From Deltaproteobacteria bacterium (GTDB taxonomy: Bacteria; Desulfobacterota_C; Deferrisomatia; Deferrisomatales; JACRMM01), in the NCBI GenBank assembly GCA_016218905.1, contig JACRCS010000975.1, forward strand, positions 1-11,264: a stretch of DNA of 11,264 bases, given 5' to 3'. The notes below the pieces were generated by a model. It was not told the origin of the DNA and searched no databases. It saw only the letters and a list, made by a program, of their open reading frames with translations. Position numbers and translations under genes: made by a program. Below are positions 1 to 7,720 of this stretch, one piece after another. How positions within the stretch are numbered: the first letter of the stretch is position 1; each line of letters opens with the position of its first letter.

Positions 1-404
1 CCGTCCTCCACGTGGGGCAGGAGCGCATCCTGCTGGGCCTTGTTGAAGCGGTGGATCTCGTCCAGGAAGAGGAGCGTCCGCCCCCCCTCGGCCCGGCGCA
101 CCCGCGCCTCCTCCACGACCTCCCGCACCTCCTTGACGCCCACGAGGACGGCAGAAAGCCCCACGAAGCGGTACCCGGAGAGCTGTGCCAGGAGGCGGGC
201 GAGCGTGGTCTTGCCGCTCCCCGGGGGTCCCCAGAGCAGGAGCGAGGGGATCTCCCCCGCCTCGATCGCCCGGCGCAGGGGTTTGCCCGGCCCGACGATC
301 CCGTCCTGGCCGACCACCTCGTCCAGGGTGCGGGGGCGCATCCGGTCGGCGAGGGGCGCATCGAGGTGGGGGCTTGCGCCCCGGGCTTCTTTCGGCAGAG
401 GCAT
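1..404 (-). CDS. rarA: Replication-associated recombination protein A (RarA/MgsA), N-terminal part, cut by window edge
   Basis: RarA is an AAA+ ATPase of the clamp-loader/WHIP/MgsA family that acts in the cytoplasm at stalled replication forks. Only the first 134 codons are in the window; the C-terminal part lies beyond position 1. Reading the minus strand from the ATG at 404-402 gives a short N-terminal tail, then the family-typical stretch with [13 protein letters not shown] (about residues 21-33), a Walker A motif GPPGSGKTT (59-67), SAVLVGVKE (84-92, equivalent to the SAVTSGVKE segment of E. coli RarA) and Walker B LLFLDE followed by [15 protein letters not shown] (111-131). Codon alignment with E. 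coli RarA from memory is continuous. An AGGAG lies about 13 nt upstream of the ATG, a rather long spacing, so the exact start is slightly uncertain. It is downstream of the GT39-like gene on the same strand but looks like an unrelated housekeeping neighbour. Confidence 0.95.
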   Translation of the reverse strand, partial: MPLPKEARGASPHLDAPLADRMRPRTLDEVVGQDGIVGPGKPLRRAIEAGEIPSLLLWGPPGSGKTTLARLLAQLSGYRFVGLSAVLVGVKEVREVVEEARVRRAEGGRTLLFLDEIHRFNKAQQDALLPHVED

Positions 405-504
405 CGGGTGCTCTGAGCTCCTTTCCAGGGTCACGGACTCAGGCCCCGCCAGCGCCACCGACGCGGGACGCACCGGCGCCGGCGCCCGGCCCGGGGGACC
501 GGCG

Positions 505-2001
505 TCATCGGGCGCGAATCAACAGGTCGTCATACCGTGGGGACCGCACATAGTAGTGGGAGATCCTCGGATCGTTCGGGTCGGAGAGGCCATACTCGGA
601 GATCACCGCCGGCTTCATCCGGTCGATCGCCGCGTAGACGTCGTACCGGTATCCGGTCAGCGCCCGGTAGATGTCGAGAGCCCCTCCGGGCCTGACCGAG
701 AACCAAGCGAAGTCGATGTCCTTCCGGAACACGTTGAAGCGGATGTCCCCGTCGTACACGCGCTCGGCGGCGCGGGCGATCGACAGCACATAGTCGATCT
801 TCTGACGCTGCGCCCGATTGTCGCGGTACTCCCCGAACGCGAGGACCAAGGATGGAAGGGCGATCGAGAGCGCCACCGCCACCAGGAGCTTGACCTTGTC
901 GTTGAGCAGGGACCGCACCGCATGGGCCGAAACCACCGAGGCGAGCGGAACCGCCAGGATCAGGTCCTGCGCCAGGGGCTTCCGCACAAACGTAGCCGCC
1001 AGCACGCCGATCGACAGGAACGTCAACCTTCTCCGCAACGGCGTTTCTGCAAAGAAGATCGCCCCGAAGAGGTAACCACCCCACAGCGCCGGATTCACCT
1101 GCAGGGAACCGAACACCGCCGAAGACTGAGAGAGATTCCGGACTACCGTGACGTTTCGGTTCCATCGATAGTTGATCAACCAGCAACAATCGACATAGGA
1201 CCGCCCGGAACCTGCGGCCAAAACGTAGGCGGCATAGACGAGCAACGGAAGGGCGAGAAAGCCGAGGTGCACACCGACCTCCAGCCATCGGACGTCCCTC
1301 TTGTAGACACACCAGAGCAACAGCACCTGGGCCGGGACGATGAGAAGAAGCACCTTCTGGAGGAAGAGAAACGAGACACCGAACATGAGGCCGCTCACCG
1401 CGAGGTCCCGGAGCGCTCTTCGTTCGAAGAAGCGCAGAAGAAAGAAGACGGCCGCGACGCCGCACAGCGCCTGCGGGACATCGGGCCGGATCTCCATCGC
1501 CGTCTGGGTGAAGACGAGCGCTGTCGACAAGAACAACGTGCTCACGACCGCCGTCTCCCGGTCGAAGACGAGGCGCGCGATCTTGTAGGTCACCACCAGG
1601 ATGAAGACCAGGACCCCCACCATCGCGACGCGGAGCACGACGATCGTCCCGGACCCCTCTCCCAGAAGGGCGATGATGGGTGCCAGAACGTAGTAGAAGA
1701 GCGGATGATGCTGGTTCAAGAAGTCGACGTAGATCCTTTCCCCGTGGAGGATCTTCCAAGCGGAATGTACGGCCTCGAGCTCGTCGTGATCGAACGACCG
1801 GGTCACGGCCAAGAACAGGAGACGCGCGACCACCGCCGCCTGGAAGAGCAGCAGGAGACGTTCGGCGTTCTCTCCGCCCCTGCGCGCAAGGACGCGCCAG
1901 CCACCCGCCTCGGGCGAGGCGGCAACCGACGGGTCCCCTGCCGTCTTTCGCGCCGTGCTCGCGCCCTGCGGCCGCCAAACGCTGCTCTCGTGACGCTTCA
2001 T
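505..2001 (-). CDS. GT39/ArnT-like polytopic membrane glycosyltransferase
   Basis: A 498-residue integral membrane protein of the GT-C fold (PMT/ArnT/GT39 type), which would use a polyprenyl-phosphate sugar donor on the outer face of the inner membrane. After a polar N-terminus of about 45 residues there is a first transmembrane helix (about 47-66), then the DHDE motif (71-74), matching the Asp/Glu motif in the first periplasmic loop of this superfamily, and QHHP (97-100). About ten further hydrophobic segments follow, with a soluble C-terminal tail of about 110 residues. The ATG at 2001-1999 is chosen because AGGAGGTG sits 6 nt upstream; the open frame extends further upstream but without hydrophobic or conserved content. 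The gene is visibly less GC-rich than its neighbours (for example 1021-1080 is only about 57% G+C), suggesting recent acquisition. Acceptor and donor cannot be told from sequence. It is divergent from the GT2 operon, so a shared pathway is plausible but not shown. Confidence 0.85.
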   Translation of the reverse strand: MKRHESSVWRPQGASTARKTAGDPSVAASPEAGGWRVLARRGGENAERLLLLFQAAVVARLLFLAVTRSFDHDELEAVHSAWKILHGERIYVDFLNQHHPLFYYVLAPIIALLGEGSGTIVVLRVAMVGVLVFILVVTYKIARLVFDRETAVVSTLFLSTALVFTQTAMEIRPDVPQALCGVAAVFFLLRFFERRALRDLAVSGLMFGVSFLFLQKVLLLIVPAQVLLLWCVYKRDVRWLEVGVHLGFLALPLLVYAAYVLAAGSGRSYVDCCWLINYRWNRNVTVVRNLSQSSAVFGSLQVNPALWGGYLFGAIFFAETPLRRRLTFLSIGVLAATFVRKPLAQDLILAVPLASVVSAHAVRSLLNDKVKLLVAVALSIALPSLVLAFGEYRDNRAQRQKIDYVLSIARAAERVYDGDIRFNVFRKDIDFAWFSVRPGGALDIYRALTGYRYDVYAAIDRMKPAVISEYGLSDPNDPRISHYYVRSPRYDDLLIRAR

Positions 2002-2212
2002 TGCTTCCACCTCCTGACTGCATTCGCGCCGAGCCGCGGGGCACAAGAATCGGTCAACCCGAGCGTCCTTGGCAAGGGCCGTGTCGACGAGCCGTGCACG
2101 CGTCCGGGCCGCTTGCGCCCCTGTACCCGCCCATGCTCCAATGCGCGATGCGCGGGCGGGCACCCTTTCCCGGACCGCCCCGCGAGGCCAAGCCTGCTGA
2201 GAGCGGAGCCCG
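2002..2212. other. Divergent intergenic region between GT39-like and GT2 genes
   Basis: This 211-bp spacer should carry promoters for both the minus-strand GT39-like gene and the plus-strand operon, but no convincing -35/-10 pair was recognised; a lone TTGACC on the minus strand (near 2049-2054) has no matching -10. It contains a perfect tandem 7-mer (ATGCGCG twice, 2141-2154) and GC-only 7-bp inverted arms CCCGCCC (2126-2132) and GGGCGGG (2154-2160) with a 21-nt loop. These could be an operator or leader hairpin, or chance in GC-rich DNA. No gene was seen here. Confidence 0.4.
2008..2015 (-). promoter_or_regulatory. Strong ribosome binding site of the GT39-like gene
   Basis: On the minus strand this reads AGGAGGTG, close to a perfect anti-16S match, with a 6-nt spacer (GAAGCA) before the ATG at 2001. 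It decides the start of the GT39-like gene over the longer open frame that continues upstream to about 2439. Confidence 0.85.
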
Positions 2213-3253
2213 ATGAAGAGCCCCGAAGACGTTCCGTCCGTTTCGATCGTCGTGCCCGTGCACGACGGCGGTGCCCGTTTCCTCCGGTGTCTCGAGAACT
2301 TGCGAGCCCTCCGCCCGCCGCCCCTCGAGGTCGTCGTGGTGGCAGACGGCGACACCGACGGCTCGGCCCGGGTTGCGAAGGAGGCCGGAGCCCGGGTGGT
2401 CCGGCTCCCGCGGGCCCAAGGGCCGGCCGCGGCGCGCAATCGGGGGGCGAAGGAGGCGGGGGGAGAGGTGCTCCTCTTCGTCGACGCCGATGTGGCCGTC
2501 GCACCGGATGCGGTGTCGCTTGTGGCCGCGGCCTTCGGCGCAGACCCCGGTCTGGCCGCCTGCTTCGGCTCCTACGACGACGAGCCCTCCGAACCCAACC
2601 TGCTGTCCCAGTACAAGAACCTGCAACACCACTGGGTGCACCAGACCGGGAACGACGCGGCCTCGACCTTCTGGGCCGGCTGCGGTGCCGTGAGGCGCTG
2701 CATCTTCGAGGAGGCGGGCGGCTTCGACGAACGGTACCGAAAACCCAGCGTCGAGGACATCGAGCTCGGCTACCGCCTGCGGCGCAGCGGGCACTCCATC
2801 CGGATACTCAAGGACCTCCGGGCCACGCACCTGAAGCGGTGGACGCTGAGGTCGCACCTGGAGGCGGAGTTCTTCGGGCGAGCCCTGCCGTGGACCGAGC
2901 TGATCCTGGCGGAGGGGCGCTTCATCGACGATCTCAACGTGACCGTGAAGAGCCGACTGAGCGTGGCCCTGGCCTGTCTTCTCGCCCTCACTGCGCCCAT
3001 GGCCCTGGCGCGGCACGGGCTGTGGCCCTTGCCGGCGGTGGCGGCAACCGCTCTCCTGGGGCTCAACGGGGCCTTCTATCGCTTCCTGGTCCGCAAGCGC
3101 GGCGCCCTGTTCCTGGCCAAGGCGCTGCCCTGGCACTGGCTCCACTTCTTCTACTCCGGCCTCGCCTTCGGCCTCGGCCTCGCCCGAAGCCGGCTTCGTG
3201 GAACGGCTGGAGCTGCGCCCAGCGCCGACAACATCGCCCGCCATGGGGGGTGA
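2213..3253 (+). CDS. Family 2 glycosyltransferase with C-terminal membrane helices
   Basis: A 346-residue GT-A fold glycosyltransferase that would transfer a sugar from a nucleotide-sugar donor onto a lipid-linked or polysaccharide acceptor at the cytoplasmic face of the membrane. The N-terminus [12 protein letters not shown] (9-20) and [12 protein letters not shown] (40-51) are classic GT2 signatures. FVDADVAV (89-96) carries the DxD-type metal/nucleotide-binding motif, and [14 protein letters not shown] (180-193) holds the catalytic-base ED pair, followed by HLKRWT (206-211). Three hydrophobic segments near the C-terminus (about 249-266, 273-290, 308-324) anchor it to the membrane. ATG 2213 has only a weak GAGCGGAG upstream, but conserved sequence begins just after it. 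The last 11 bp overlap the next gene, implying translational coupling. As the first gene of the plus-strand run it probably has its promoter in the divergent spacer. The sugar specificity is unknown. Confidence 0.9.
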   Translation: MKSPEDVPSVSIVVPVHDGGARFLRCLENLRALRPPPLEVVVVADGDTDGSARVAKEAGARVVRLPRAQGPAAARNRGAKEAGGEVLLFVDADVAVAPDAVSLVAAAFGADPGLAACFGSYDDEPSEPNLLSQYKNLQHHWVHQTGNDAASTFWAGCGAVRRCIFEEAGGFDERYRKPSVEDIELGYRLRRSGHSIRILKDLRATHLKRWTLRSHLEAEFFGRALPWTELILAEGRFIDDLNVTVKSRLSVALACLLALTAPMALARHGLWPLPAVAATALLGLNGAFYRFLVRKRGALFLAKALPWHWLHFFYSGLAFGLGLARSRLRGTAGAAPSADNIARHGG

Positions 3254-5006
3254 CCCGCTCCTCATCCTGGGCGGTGGGCCGGCCGGGCTCGCCGCGGCCC
3301 ACGAGCTCGTCGCGCGCGGGCATCGGCCGACCGTGTGCGAGGCGCGCAGCCAGGTCGGGGGAATCGCCCGGACCGAGACCTACAAGGGCTTCGGGTTCGA
3401 CATCGGCGGCCACCGTTTCTTCACGAAGAACGAGAGAATCGACCGGCTCTGGCGCCGGAGGATGGGCGCCGACTTCCTCAAGGTGGCGCGGCTGTCGAGG
3501 ATCTACTACCGCGGCCGGTTCTTCCAGTACCCTCTCTCACTGCCAAACACCGTGGCCAACCTCGGCCTGCGCGAGAGCGCCCTCATCGCGCTCAGCTATG
3601 GCGCGGCCAGGGTCTTCCCCCACCCCGAGGAGGAGAACTTCGAACAGTGGGTCTCGAACCGCTTCGGGCAACGGCTCTACGAGACGTTCTTCCGCACCTA
3701 CACGGAGAAGGTCTGGGGCATTCCGTGCACCCGAATCCAGGCGGACTGGGCCGCCCAACGCATTCAGGGCCTATCGCTCGCGGCCGCCGTCGCGAACGCG
3801 CTCCTGGGCGGACGCCGGGCCAAGAGTCTCATCGACGAGTTCGACTACCCCCGCCTGGGGCCCGGCATGATGTGGGAGAGGTTTCGCGACGAGATCGAGC
3901 GTGGCGGCGGGCGGGTGCGCTGCGGCTGCGAGGCGGTCCGGCTGACCCACGACGGGCGGCGCGTCACCGGGGTCGGGCTTCGGGAGAACGGTCGCGACCT
4001 CGACGTCCGAGCGGACCAGATCATCTCCAGCGTCCCCCTGCACCGGCTCGTGCGCCTCCTGGAGCCGGCCGCGCCCGAGCCGGTCCTCCGGGCCGCGTCT
4101 CACCTGACCTACCGGTCCTTCCTCATGGTCGGACTCCTCGTCGACCGGCCGGCGCTCTTCCCGGACCAGTGGATCTACGTGCACAGCCCCGACGTCAAGG
4201 TCGGGCGCATCCAGAACTTCAAGAACTGGAGCGCGGCCCTGGCGCCGGACCCGGCCCGGACGAACGTGGGCATGGAGTACTTCTGCGACGAGGGCGACGA
4301 ACTGTGGTGCCTGCCGGACTCCGCGCTGGGAGCGCTGGCGGCCAGGGAGCTCGGCGCTCTGGGTCTGGCGGAGGCCGCGGACGTGTGCGACTCGTTTGTG
4401 GTCCGCCAGCCCGACGCCTACCCGATCTACGACCAGGGTTACAAGGAGCACCTCACCGTGATCCGCGAGTACCTCGCCGGCTTCGAGAACGTGCAGACGG
4501 TCGGCCGGGCCGGGATGCACCGGTACAACAACATGGACCACTCGATGCTCACCGGGATCCTCGGGGCGGAGAACGCAGTCGGCGCCCAGCACGACCTGTG
4601 GGCGGTGAACGACGAGGAAGAGTACCTGGAGGAGGGGCAGAGGGGCCGGGCCACGCCCGCCGCCGAGGTCCTGGTGGCGACAACGCTCGCGCGACTCGAC
4701 AAACTGGCGCTGGCCACCGCCGTCGGGACCGTGTCGGGGCTGGCCCTCTTCTGCGCCACGCTCTGGCTGGTCATCAAGGGCGGTGCGGTGGTGGGGCCGA
4801 ACCTGGGCCTCCTGTCCCAGTACTTTGCGGGCTACACCGTCAGCGTCGAGGGCTCCTTCGTCGCCTTCGGCTACAGTTTCCTGTGGGGCTTCCTGTTCGG
4901 CTGGCTCCTCGCCTACACTCGGAACCTCGCGGTGGCGTTCTACGTGCACCACGTCAAGAGACGGGGCGCGTCGGTTTCTCTGGCGACGCTGCTCGATCGG
5001 GTGTGA
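3243..5006 (+). CDS. FAD-dependent oxidoreductase (HemY/UDP-galactopyranose-mutase-like) with C-terminal membrane domain
   Basis: A 587-residue flavoprotein. The N-terminal dinucleotide-binding motif [16 protein letters not shown] (7-22) ends with an acidic residue at E33 for the ADP ribose, followed by QVGGIARTE (37-45) and FDIGGHRFF (52-60), typical of the COG1232-type protoporphyrinogen oxidase/UDP-galactopyranose mutase relatives found in polysaccharide loci. [12 protein letters not shown] (150-161) and [13 protein letters not shown] (167-179) also fit that group. The C-terminal FAD-contacting segment [18 protein letters not shown] is at 421-438. Residues about 484-587 form an extra tail with two hydrophobic segments, homologous to the separate protein encoded next. 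ATG 3243 is preferred because the FAD motif begins right after it; a GTG at 3198 in the same frame would add 15 residues, and neither start has a clear Shine-Dalgarno. The gene overlaps the GT2 gene by 11 bp. It could oxidise, isomerise or desaturate a sugar or lipid; the substrate is not predictable. Confidence 0.85.
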   Translation: MGGDPLLILGGGPAGLAAAHELVARGHRPTVCEARSQVGGIARTETYKGFGFDIGGHRFFTKNERIDRLWRRRMGADFLKVARLSRIYYRGRFFQYPLSLPNTVANLGLRESALIALSYGAARVFPHPEEENFEQWVSNRFGQRLYETFFRTYTEKVWGIPCTRIQADWAAQRIQGLSLAAAVANALLGGRRAKSLIDEFDYPRLGPGMMWERFRDEIERGGGRVRCGCEAVRLTHDGRRVTGVGLRENGRDLDVRADQIISSVPLHRLVRLLEPAAPEPVLRAASHLTYRSFLMVGLLVDRPALFPDQWIYVHSPDVKVGRIQNFKNWSAALAPDPARTNVGMEYFCDEGDELWCLPDSALGALAARELGALGLAEAADVCDSFVVRQPDAYPIYDQGYKEHLTVIREYLAGFENVQTVGRAGMHRYNNMDHSMLTGILGAENAVGAQHDLWAVNDEEEYLEEGQRGRATPAAEVLVATTLARLDKLALATAVGTVSGLALFCATLWLVIKGGAVVGPNLGLLSQYFAGYTVSVEGSFVAFGYSFLWGFLFGWLLAYTRNLAVAFYVHHVKRRGASVSLATLLDRV

Positions 5007-5033
5007 CCCGTGCGGCCGCAGAAGGGTACCGGC

Positions 5034-5363
5034 ATGACGAAGGACCGGGACGCAGATGTCGAGGAACTGATGGGGGGCGTCCTGAGGCTCAATGCCCAGG
5101 TGCTCGGGTTCGCGCTGGGCGTGCTCTTTGGCCTCGCGATCTTCCTCGCGACCAACTGGCTCGTAGTAAAGGGCGGCAAGCAGGTCGGCCCCCACCTCCA
5201 GCTGCTGAGCCAGTACTTCCTGGGCTACCGGGTGACCTTCCTGGGGAGCTTCGTCGGAGCCGCCTACGGCTTCGCCGTCGGGACGCTGGCCGGGGCGGCC
5301 ATCGGCTGGGTCTACAACGCGATCATCGGATTGCGATACCGCGGCGCGCAGAGGAAGAGGTGA
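5034..5363 (+). CDS. Small two-helix membrane protein, paralogous to the tail of the preceding oxidoreductase
   Basis: A 109-residue protein with a short charged N-terminus, a hydrophobic segment (about 23-45), a polar GG-x2-VGPHL-x-LLSQYF-x-GY linker (47-65) and a second hydrophobic segment (about 71-98) ending in a basic tail. Residues 18-98 align without gaps to residues 484-564 of the upstream oxidoreductase, with about 40 of 81 identical by hand count, including WLV-x-KGG, VGP, LLSQYF, GY and GSFV. The general pattern (GY...GS-x-G...YN) recalls small proteins often auto-annotated as bacteriophage holin in bacterial genomes, but nothing here suggests a phage and that label is not adopted. 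ATG 5034 is supported by GAAGGG a few bases upstream; an in-frame GTG at 5010 is less likely. It follows the oxidoreductase stop by 27 nt. It may form a membrane platform or partner for the oxidoreductase; the function is unknown. Confidence 0.8.
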   Translation: MTKDRDADVEELMGGVLRLNAQVLGFALGVLFGLAIFLATNWLVVKGGKQVGPHLQLLSQYFLGYRVTFLGSFVGAAYGFAVGTLAGAAIGWVYNAIIGLRYRGAQRKR

Positions 5364-5427
5364 GCGCGGCCCTGTGCGTGGCACTCCGCGCTGTCGCCTC
5401 GTCCCGGCGATCCATCGGACCCTGAGG

Positions 5428-6588
5428 ATGCGGTCCAACCCTCTGTCCACCCTACGCTTTTCCTTTGAGCCGAGGCTCAAGCGGGCGGCCTGTGCCGGCC
5501 TCGACCGCCTCGGCCTCCTCAAGCCGCTGACCTTCGTGCAGTGGCTCGTCACCTACTGCTGCAACTTCCGCTGCCCCTTCTGCGAAGCCAACGCCGGTGA
5601 GGCGGATCGCCCCGAGCTGACCACTGCCGAGGCAGAGGCCTTCGTTGACGACCTGGGGCGGATGGGCGTCCGACGCCTGGTCGTCTCCGGAGGCGAACCC
5701 CTGGTCCGCGGCGACCTCCCGGAACTACTCACCCGCGCCGCCCTGCGAGGACTGTCGCTGGGCCTCGTGACCAACGGCTGGTTCGTACCCGACCTCTGGA
5801 GCGAATTGGAGCACCTGCCATGGTTTCTTCTGTTCACCAGCCTGGATGGACCGCCGGCGCACCATGACCGCCTGCGGGGCACCGGTTCTTTCGCGCGAGT
5901 GCTGCAGTCCCTGGAACTCTTCGCAGGCCGGCACGTGCCGACGCGCATCATCAACACGGTGGTGATGGCCGAAACCTTGCCACTCCTGCCGGCTCTCTTC
6001 GAAGAGGTGCGCCGCTCGGCTGCCACGCGTTGGCACCTTACCCCGGTGGCCCCCGTCGGCCGCGCCGCGGGATCAGAAGACAGCCTGCTCGACGGCGAGG
6101 GGCTTCGCCGGCTGGGTGCCTTCCTGGAGTCAGCGGACGGCGACCTGCCGGTCGGCCTCGGCGAGGCCCACGGTTACCTCTGGCCCTTTCTCGGGAAGAA
6201 GCGGGGCCGGCCGTTCTTCTGCGGCGCCGGGCGCACCCGTTGCTCGGTCATGCCCGACGGCACGGTACTCGGCTGCCATCAGCCCTATGACCTGGGCCTC
6301 GGCGTGGGAAACGTCAAGGACCGTCCCTTCTCCGAGCTCTGGCACGAGGCTCTACGTCCCCTGCGGCGGCGCGCGCTCCCTGAGGGCTGCCGGGATTGCC
6401 CGCAGAAAGGGGCCTGTGCCGGAGGCTGTTGGGCCGAGATGGCCACACGCGGCCACTGTCTTCGGGCAACCCTCGACCCTACCCCTTGGCGACCCGGGGC
6501 GCCGTGTCGAGAAGGTAACCGTTCACTCCCCCCCGGGCCGAGCCGGTTGGACGCGCCGCGCGCGGAGCAGGACGCGGGGTTGGAATGA
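5428..6588 (+). CDS. Radical SAM/SPASM-domain enzyme, C-terminus altered by a mobile-element insertion
   Basis: A 386-residue cytoplasmic iron-sulfur enzyme. The radical SAM cluster motif CxxxCxxC is C45-NFR-C49-PF-C52; SGGEP (87-91) is the SAM-binding segment. A C-terminal SPASM-type region supplies cysteines at about 265, 272, 283, 321, 324, 330, 334 and 344, including MPDGTVLGC and CRDCPQKGACAGGC, enough to ligate auxiliary 4Fe-4S clusters. Such enzymes mature ribosomal peptides, modify proteins or oxidise small substrates; no precursor peptide gene was recognised next to it. ATG 5428 starts just before the conserved region but has GAGG immediately adjacent; an in-frame GTG at 5374, 11 nt after the previous stop, is an alternative. 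The last 23 codons (from about N364) lie inside the MITE at 6515-6732 and are not ancestral: without the insertion the protein would end ...PCREES after 364 residues. All recognised cysteines lie upstream of the insertion, so activity is probably kept. Confidence 0.88.
   Translation: MRSNPLSTLRFSFEPRLKRAACAGLDRLGLLKPLTFVQWLVTYCCNFRCPFCEANAGEADRPELTTAEAEAFVDDLGRMGVRRLVVSGGEPLVRGDLPELLTRAALRGLSLGLVTNGWFVPDLWSELEHLPWFLLFTSLDGPPAHHDRLRGTGSFARVLQSLELFAGRHVPTRIINTVVMAETLPLLPALFEEVRRSAATRWHLTPVAPVGRAAGSEDSLLDGEGLRRLGAFLESADGDLPVGLGEAHGYLWPFLGKKRGRPFFCGAGRTRCSVMPDGTVLGCHQPYDLGLGVGNVKDRPFSELWHEALRPLRRRALPEGCRDCPQKGACAGGCWAEMATRGHCLRATLDPTPWRPGAPCREGNRSLPPGPSRLDAPRAEQDAGLE
6507..6514. repeat. Left 8-bp target site duplication of the MITE
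   Basis: TCGAGAAG immediately precedes the left terminal inverted repeat and is identical to 6733-6740. It lies in the 3' end of the radical SAM gene. Confidence 0.88.
6515..6537 (+). repeat. Left terminal inverted repeat of the MITE
   Basis: Begins GTAACCGTTCACT, followed by seven C and GGG. It pairs with 6711-6732 over about 20 positions. It is translated as part of the present radical SAM C-terminus. Confidence 0.85.
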
Positions 6589-6710
6589 CGCCAATCGACG
6601 AAGACCAAGCTCGCGCGCGAGGTGCACTCCTCAGCGTTGCCGGTGTCAGGGATCGTCCTGCGCAGCGTCGGGCGTGCCCCGGCGGCTCGGTGCTGACGCC
6701 ACTTCAAAGT

Positions 6711-6732
6711 CCCCGGGGGAGCGAACGGTTAC
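6711..6732 (-). repeat. Right terminal inverted repeat of the MITE
   Basis: Read on the minus strand from 6732 it begins GTAACCGTTCGCT, followed by CCCCC and GGGG. The first ten bases are identical to the left arm. Confidence 0.85.
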
Positions 6733-6740
6733 TCGAGAAG
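6733..6740. repeat. Right 8-bp target site duplication of the MITE
   Basis: TCGAGAAG, identical to 6507-6514. Its GAGAAG, with the following AG, lies just upstream of the GTG start of the next gene and may act as its weak ribosome binding site. Confidence 0.88.
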
Positions 6741-6744
6741 AGTC

Positions 6745-7719
6745 GTGACGGCACTGCATGAGCCGTGTGCGGGCCCCGCCCTCGCCCTGGCGGGGGCTCT
6801 CCGCCGAGCCGCGCTTCTCGGTCGCACTCGGAAACTCGTGTGCGCCGAGATCGCGGATACCGCGTCACCGGCCGTGTACGTGGGGGAGGGGGAGAGCCTG
6901 CCCTGGCTCGCCCTGGTGCACGGCGGTCAGCCCCGGAAGATCTGTGCCTTTCCCCTACGCGGACTGTCCCGCCTCGCAGCCCCTCCGGACAATAGCCTCT
7001 GCGTAGAGGTGAACCGGCTCCTGGGTCCCCTGCTGCCGACCGGCGGCTTCGGCACGCTGCCGTGGGTGCGCCAGGTCATCGACCTGGAGAGCCCCTGTCA
7101 CCGAAGCAGGGTGCCGTCCCTCGAGGGCACGTTCGGCCGCAAGGTGAGGAAGTTCGGATTCCGTTACGACGTGGCCGTGGACCAGAAGGCCGTCGACGAG
7201 TACTACCACGGCCTGTACTTCCCTTATGTGACCTGGCGCTTTGGCGCCCTGGCCCATCCGCGAAGCCTCGCGCAGCTCAGGGCAGCGACACGCCGGGGCT
7301 TCGTGCTCCGGGTCTTCCAAGAGGAGCACTGGGTGGCTGCCGCCGTGTGCCGGCGGCGCCGAGACACGGTGACGGTGGTGGCCTTCGGGTTGCGAGAGCC
7401 CTTCGAGGAGCGTCTCAGACAGGGGGCGCTCTCGGCGGTCTACTACTGGTTGCTCCGCTGGGCGAGGGACCACCGCGTGCGGCACGTGGATCTGCTGCGC
7501 AGCCGCCCCCACACGCGCGACGGCGTGTACCATCACAAGAGCCGCTTCGGGGCCGAGGCGATCTTTGACCCCTGGCCCCACGCCGGGCTATGGTTCTTCC
7601 CCCCCGGGGACGCCCCCCTTTCGGCCGCTTCCGTCGACTTCCTGGTCCGCGGCGACGGGGGCGGCCTGGTGTCTCTCAGGCAGGCCTGGGAGAGGGCGGC
7701 GCAGAGAGCGAGGCACTGA
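6745..7719 (+). CDS. FemAB/GNAT-like acyltransferase
   Basis: A 324-residue soluble protein. Its second half resembles the FemAB/CelD-type GNAT fold: RKVRKFGFRYDV (132-143), EYYHGLYFPYVTWRFG (152-167), VLRVFQEEHWVAAAVC (187-202), GALSAVYYWLLRWARD (227-242), VRHVDLLRSRP (245-255) and HHKSRFGAE (263-271), the last matching the family's conserved K-x-RFG end motif. Such enzymes transfer aminoacyl groups from tRNA or acyl groups from CoA or ACP to amines. The first 110 residues are less conserved. The start is a GTG. It is supported by the ancestral junction: removing the upstream MITE makes this GTG overlap the radical SAM stop as GTGA. The frame has a stop at 6694-6696, limiting upstream alternatives. 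It ends 1 nt before the AsnB-like start, so the two are surely cotranscribed. The substrate is unknown, and family membership is recognised by pattern only. Confidence 0.72.
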   Translation: MTALHEPCAGPALALAGALRRAALLGRTRKLVCAEIADTASPAVYVGEGESLPWLALVHGGQPRKICAFPLRGLSRLAAPPDNSLCVEVNRLLGPLLPTGGFGTLPWVRQVIDLESPCHRSRVPSLEGTFGRKVRKFGFRYDVAVDQKAVDEYYHGLYFPYVTWRFGALAHPRSLAQLRAATRRGFVLRVFQEEHWVAAAVCRRRRDTVTVVAFGLREPFEERLRQGALSAVYYWLLRWARDHRVRHVDLLRSRPHTRDGVYHHKSRFGAEAIFDPWPHAGLWFFPPGDAPLSAASVDFLVRGDGGGLVSLRQAWERAAQRARH

Positions 7720-7720
7720 C

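Larger units (their letters stand above)
6515..6732. mobile_element. 218-bp MITE, probably IS66-derived
   Basis: A short non-autonomous element with no coding capacity. It is bounded by inverted repeats that both start GTAACCGTTC: the left arm is 6515-6537, and the right arm 6711-6732 read on the minus strand. The arms differ by one A/G substitution at position 11 and by the lengths of the C and G runs. The element is flanked by perfect 8-bp direct repeats TCGAGAAG. Termini starting GTAA plus an 8-bp target duplication are the published hallmarks of the IS66 family, so the element was most likely mobilised by an IS66-type transposase elsewhere in the genome; the family assignment is inference. 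Near its centre is a perfect 12-bp palindrome CTCGCGCGCGAG (6610-6621), and TGACGCCA occurs twice directly (6586-6593, 6694-6701). It separates two genes that were formerly overlapping and supplies the current radical SAM stop codon (6586-6588). Confidence 0.85.

Noticed and set aside
470..504. GC-rich palindromic stretch after the GT39-like stop as a terminator
   Set aside because: GGCGCC-type self-complementarity is present, but there is no T-run on the minus strand, so an intrinsic terminator is not supported.
1073..1080. GGTAACCA as another MITE end
   Set aside because: Only GTAACC matches the MITE terminus; the rest diverges, and it lies within the intact GT39-like coding sequence without a partner arm.
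40..3870. Very long plus-strand open frame of 1276 codons
   Set aside because: It runs antisense to rarA and the GT39-like gene, then out of frame through GT2 and the oxidoreductase. The translation is Arg/Pro-rich without motifs, as expected for a stop-poor shadow frame in GC-rich DNA.
5034..5363. Phage holin annotation for the small two-helix protein
   Set aside because: There are no phage genes nearby, and the protein is paralogous to an enzyme tail in the same operon; a holin label would be misleading.
5364..5427. Possible RiPP precursor peptide near the radical SAM/SPASM gene
   Set aside because: Only 64 bp lie between the small membrane gene and the chosen start, and neither this gap nor the MITE holds a short gene with a ribosome binding site and leader/core pattern.
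3771..5552. 593-codon open frame on the minus strand opposite the oxidoreductase, small membrane protein and radical SAM start
   Set aside because: It spans three real genes antisense, with no conserved motif; a mirror of codon bias.
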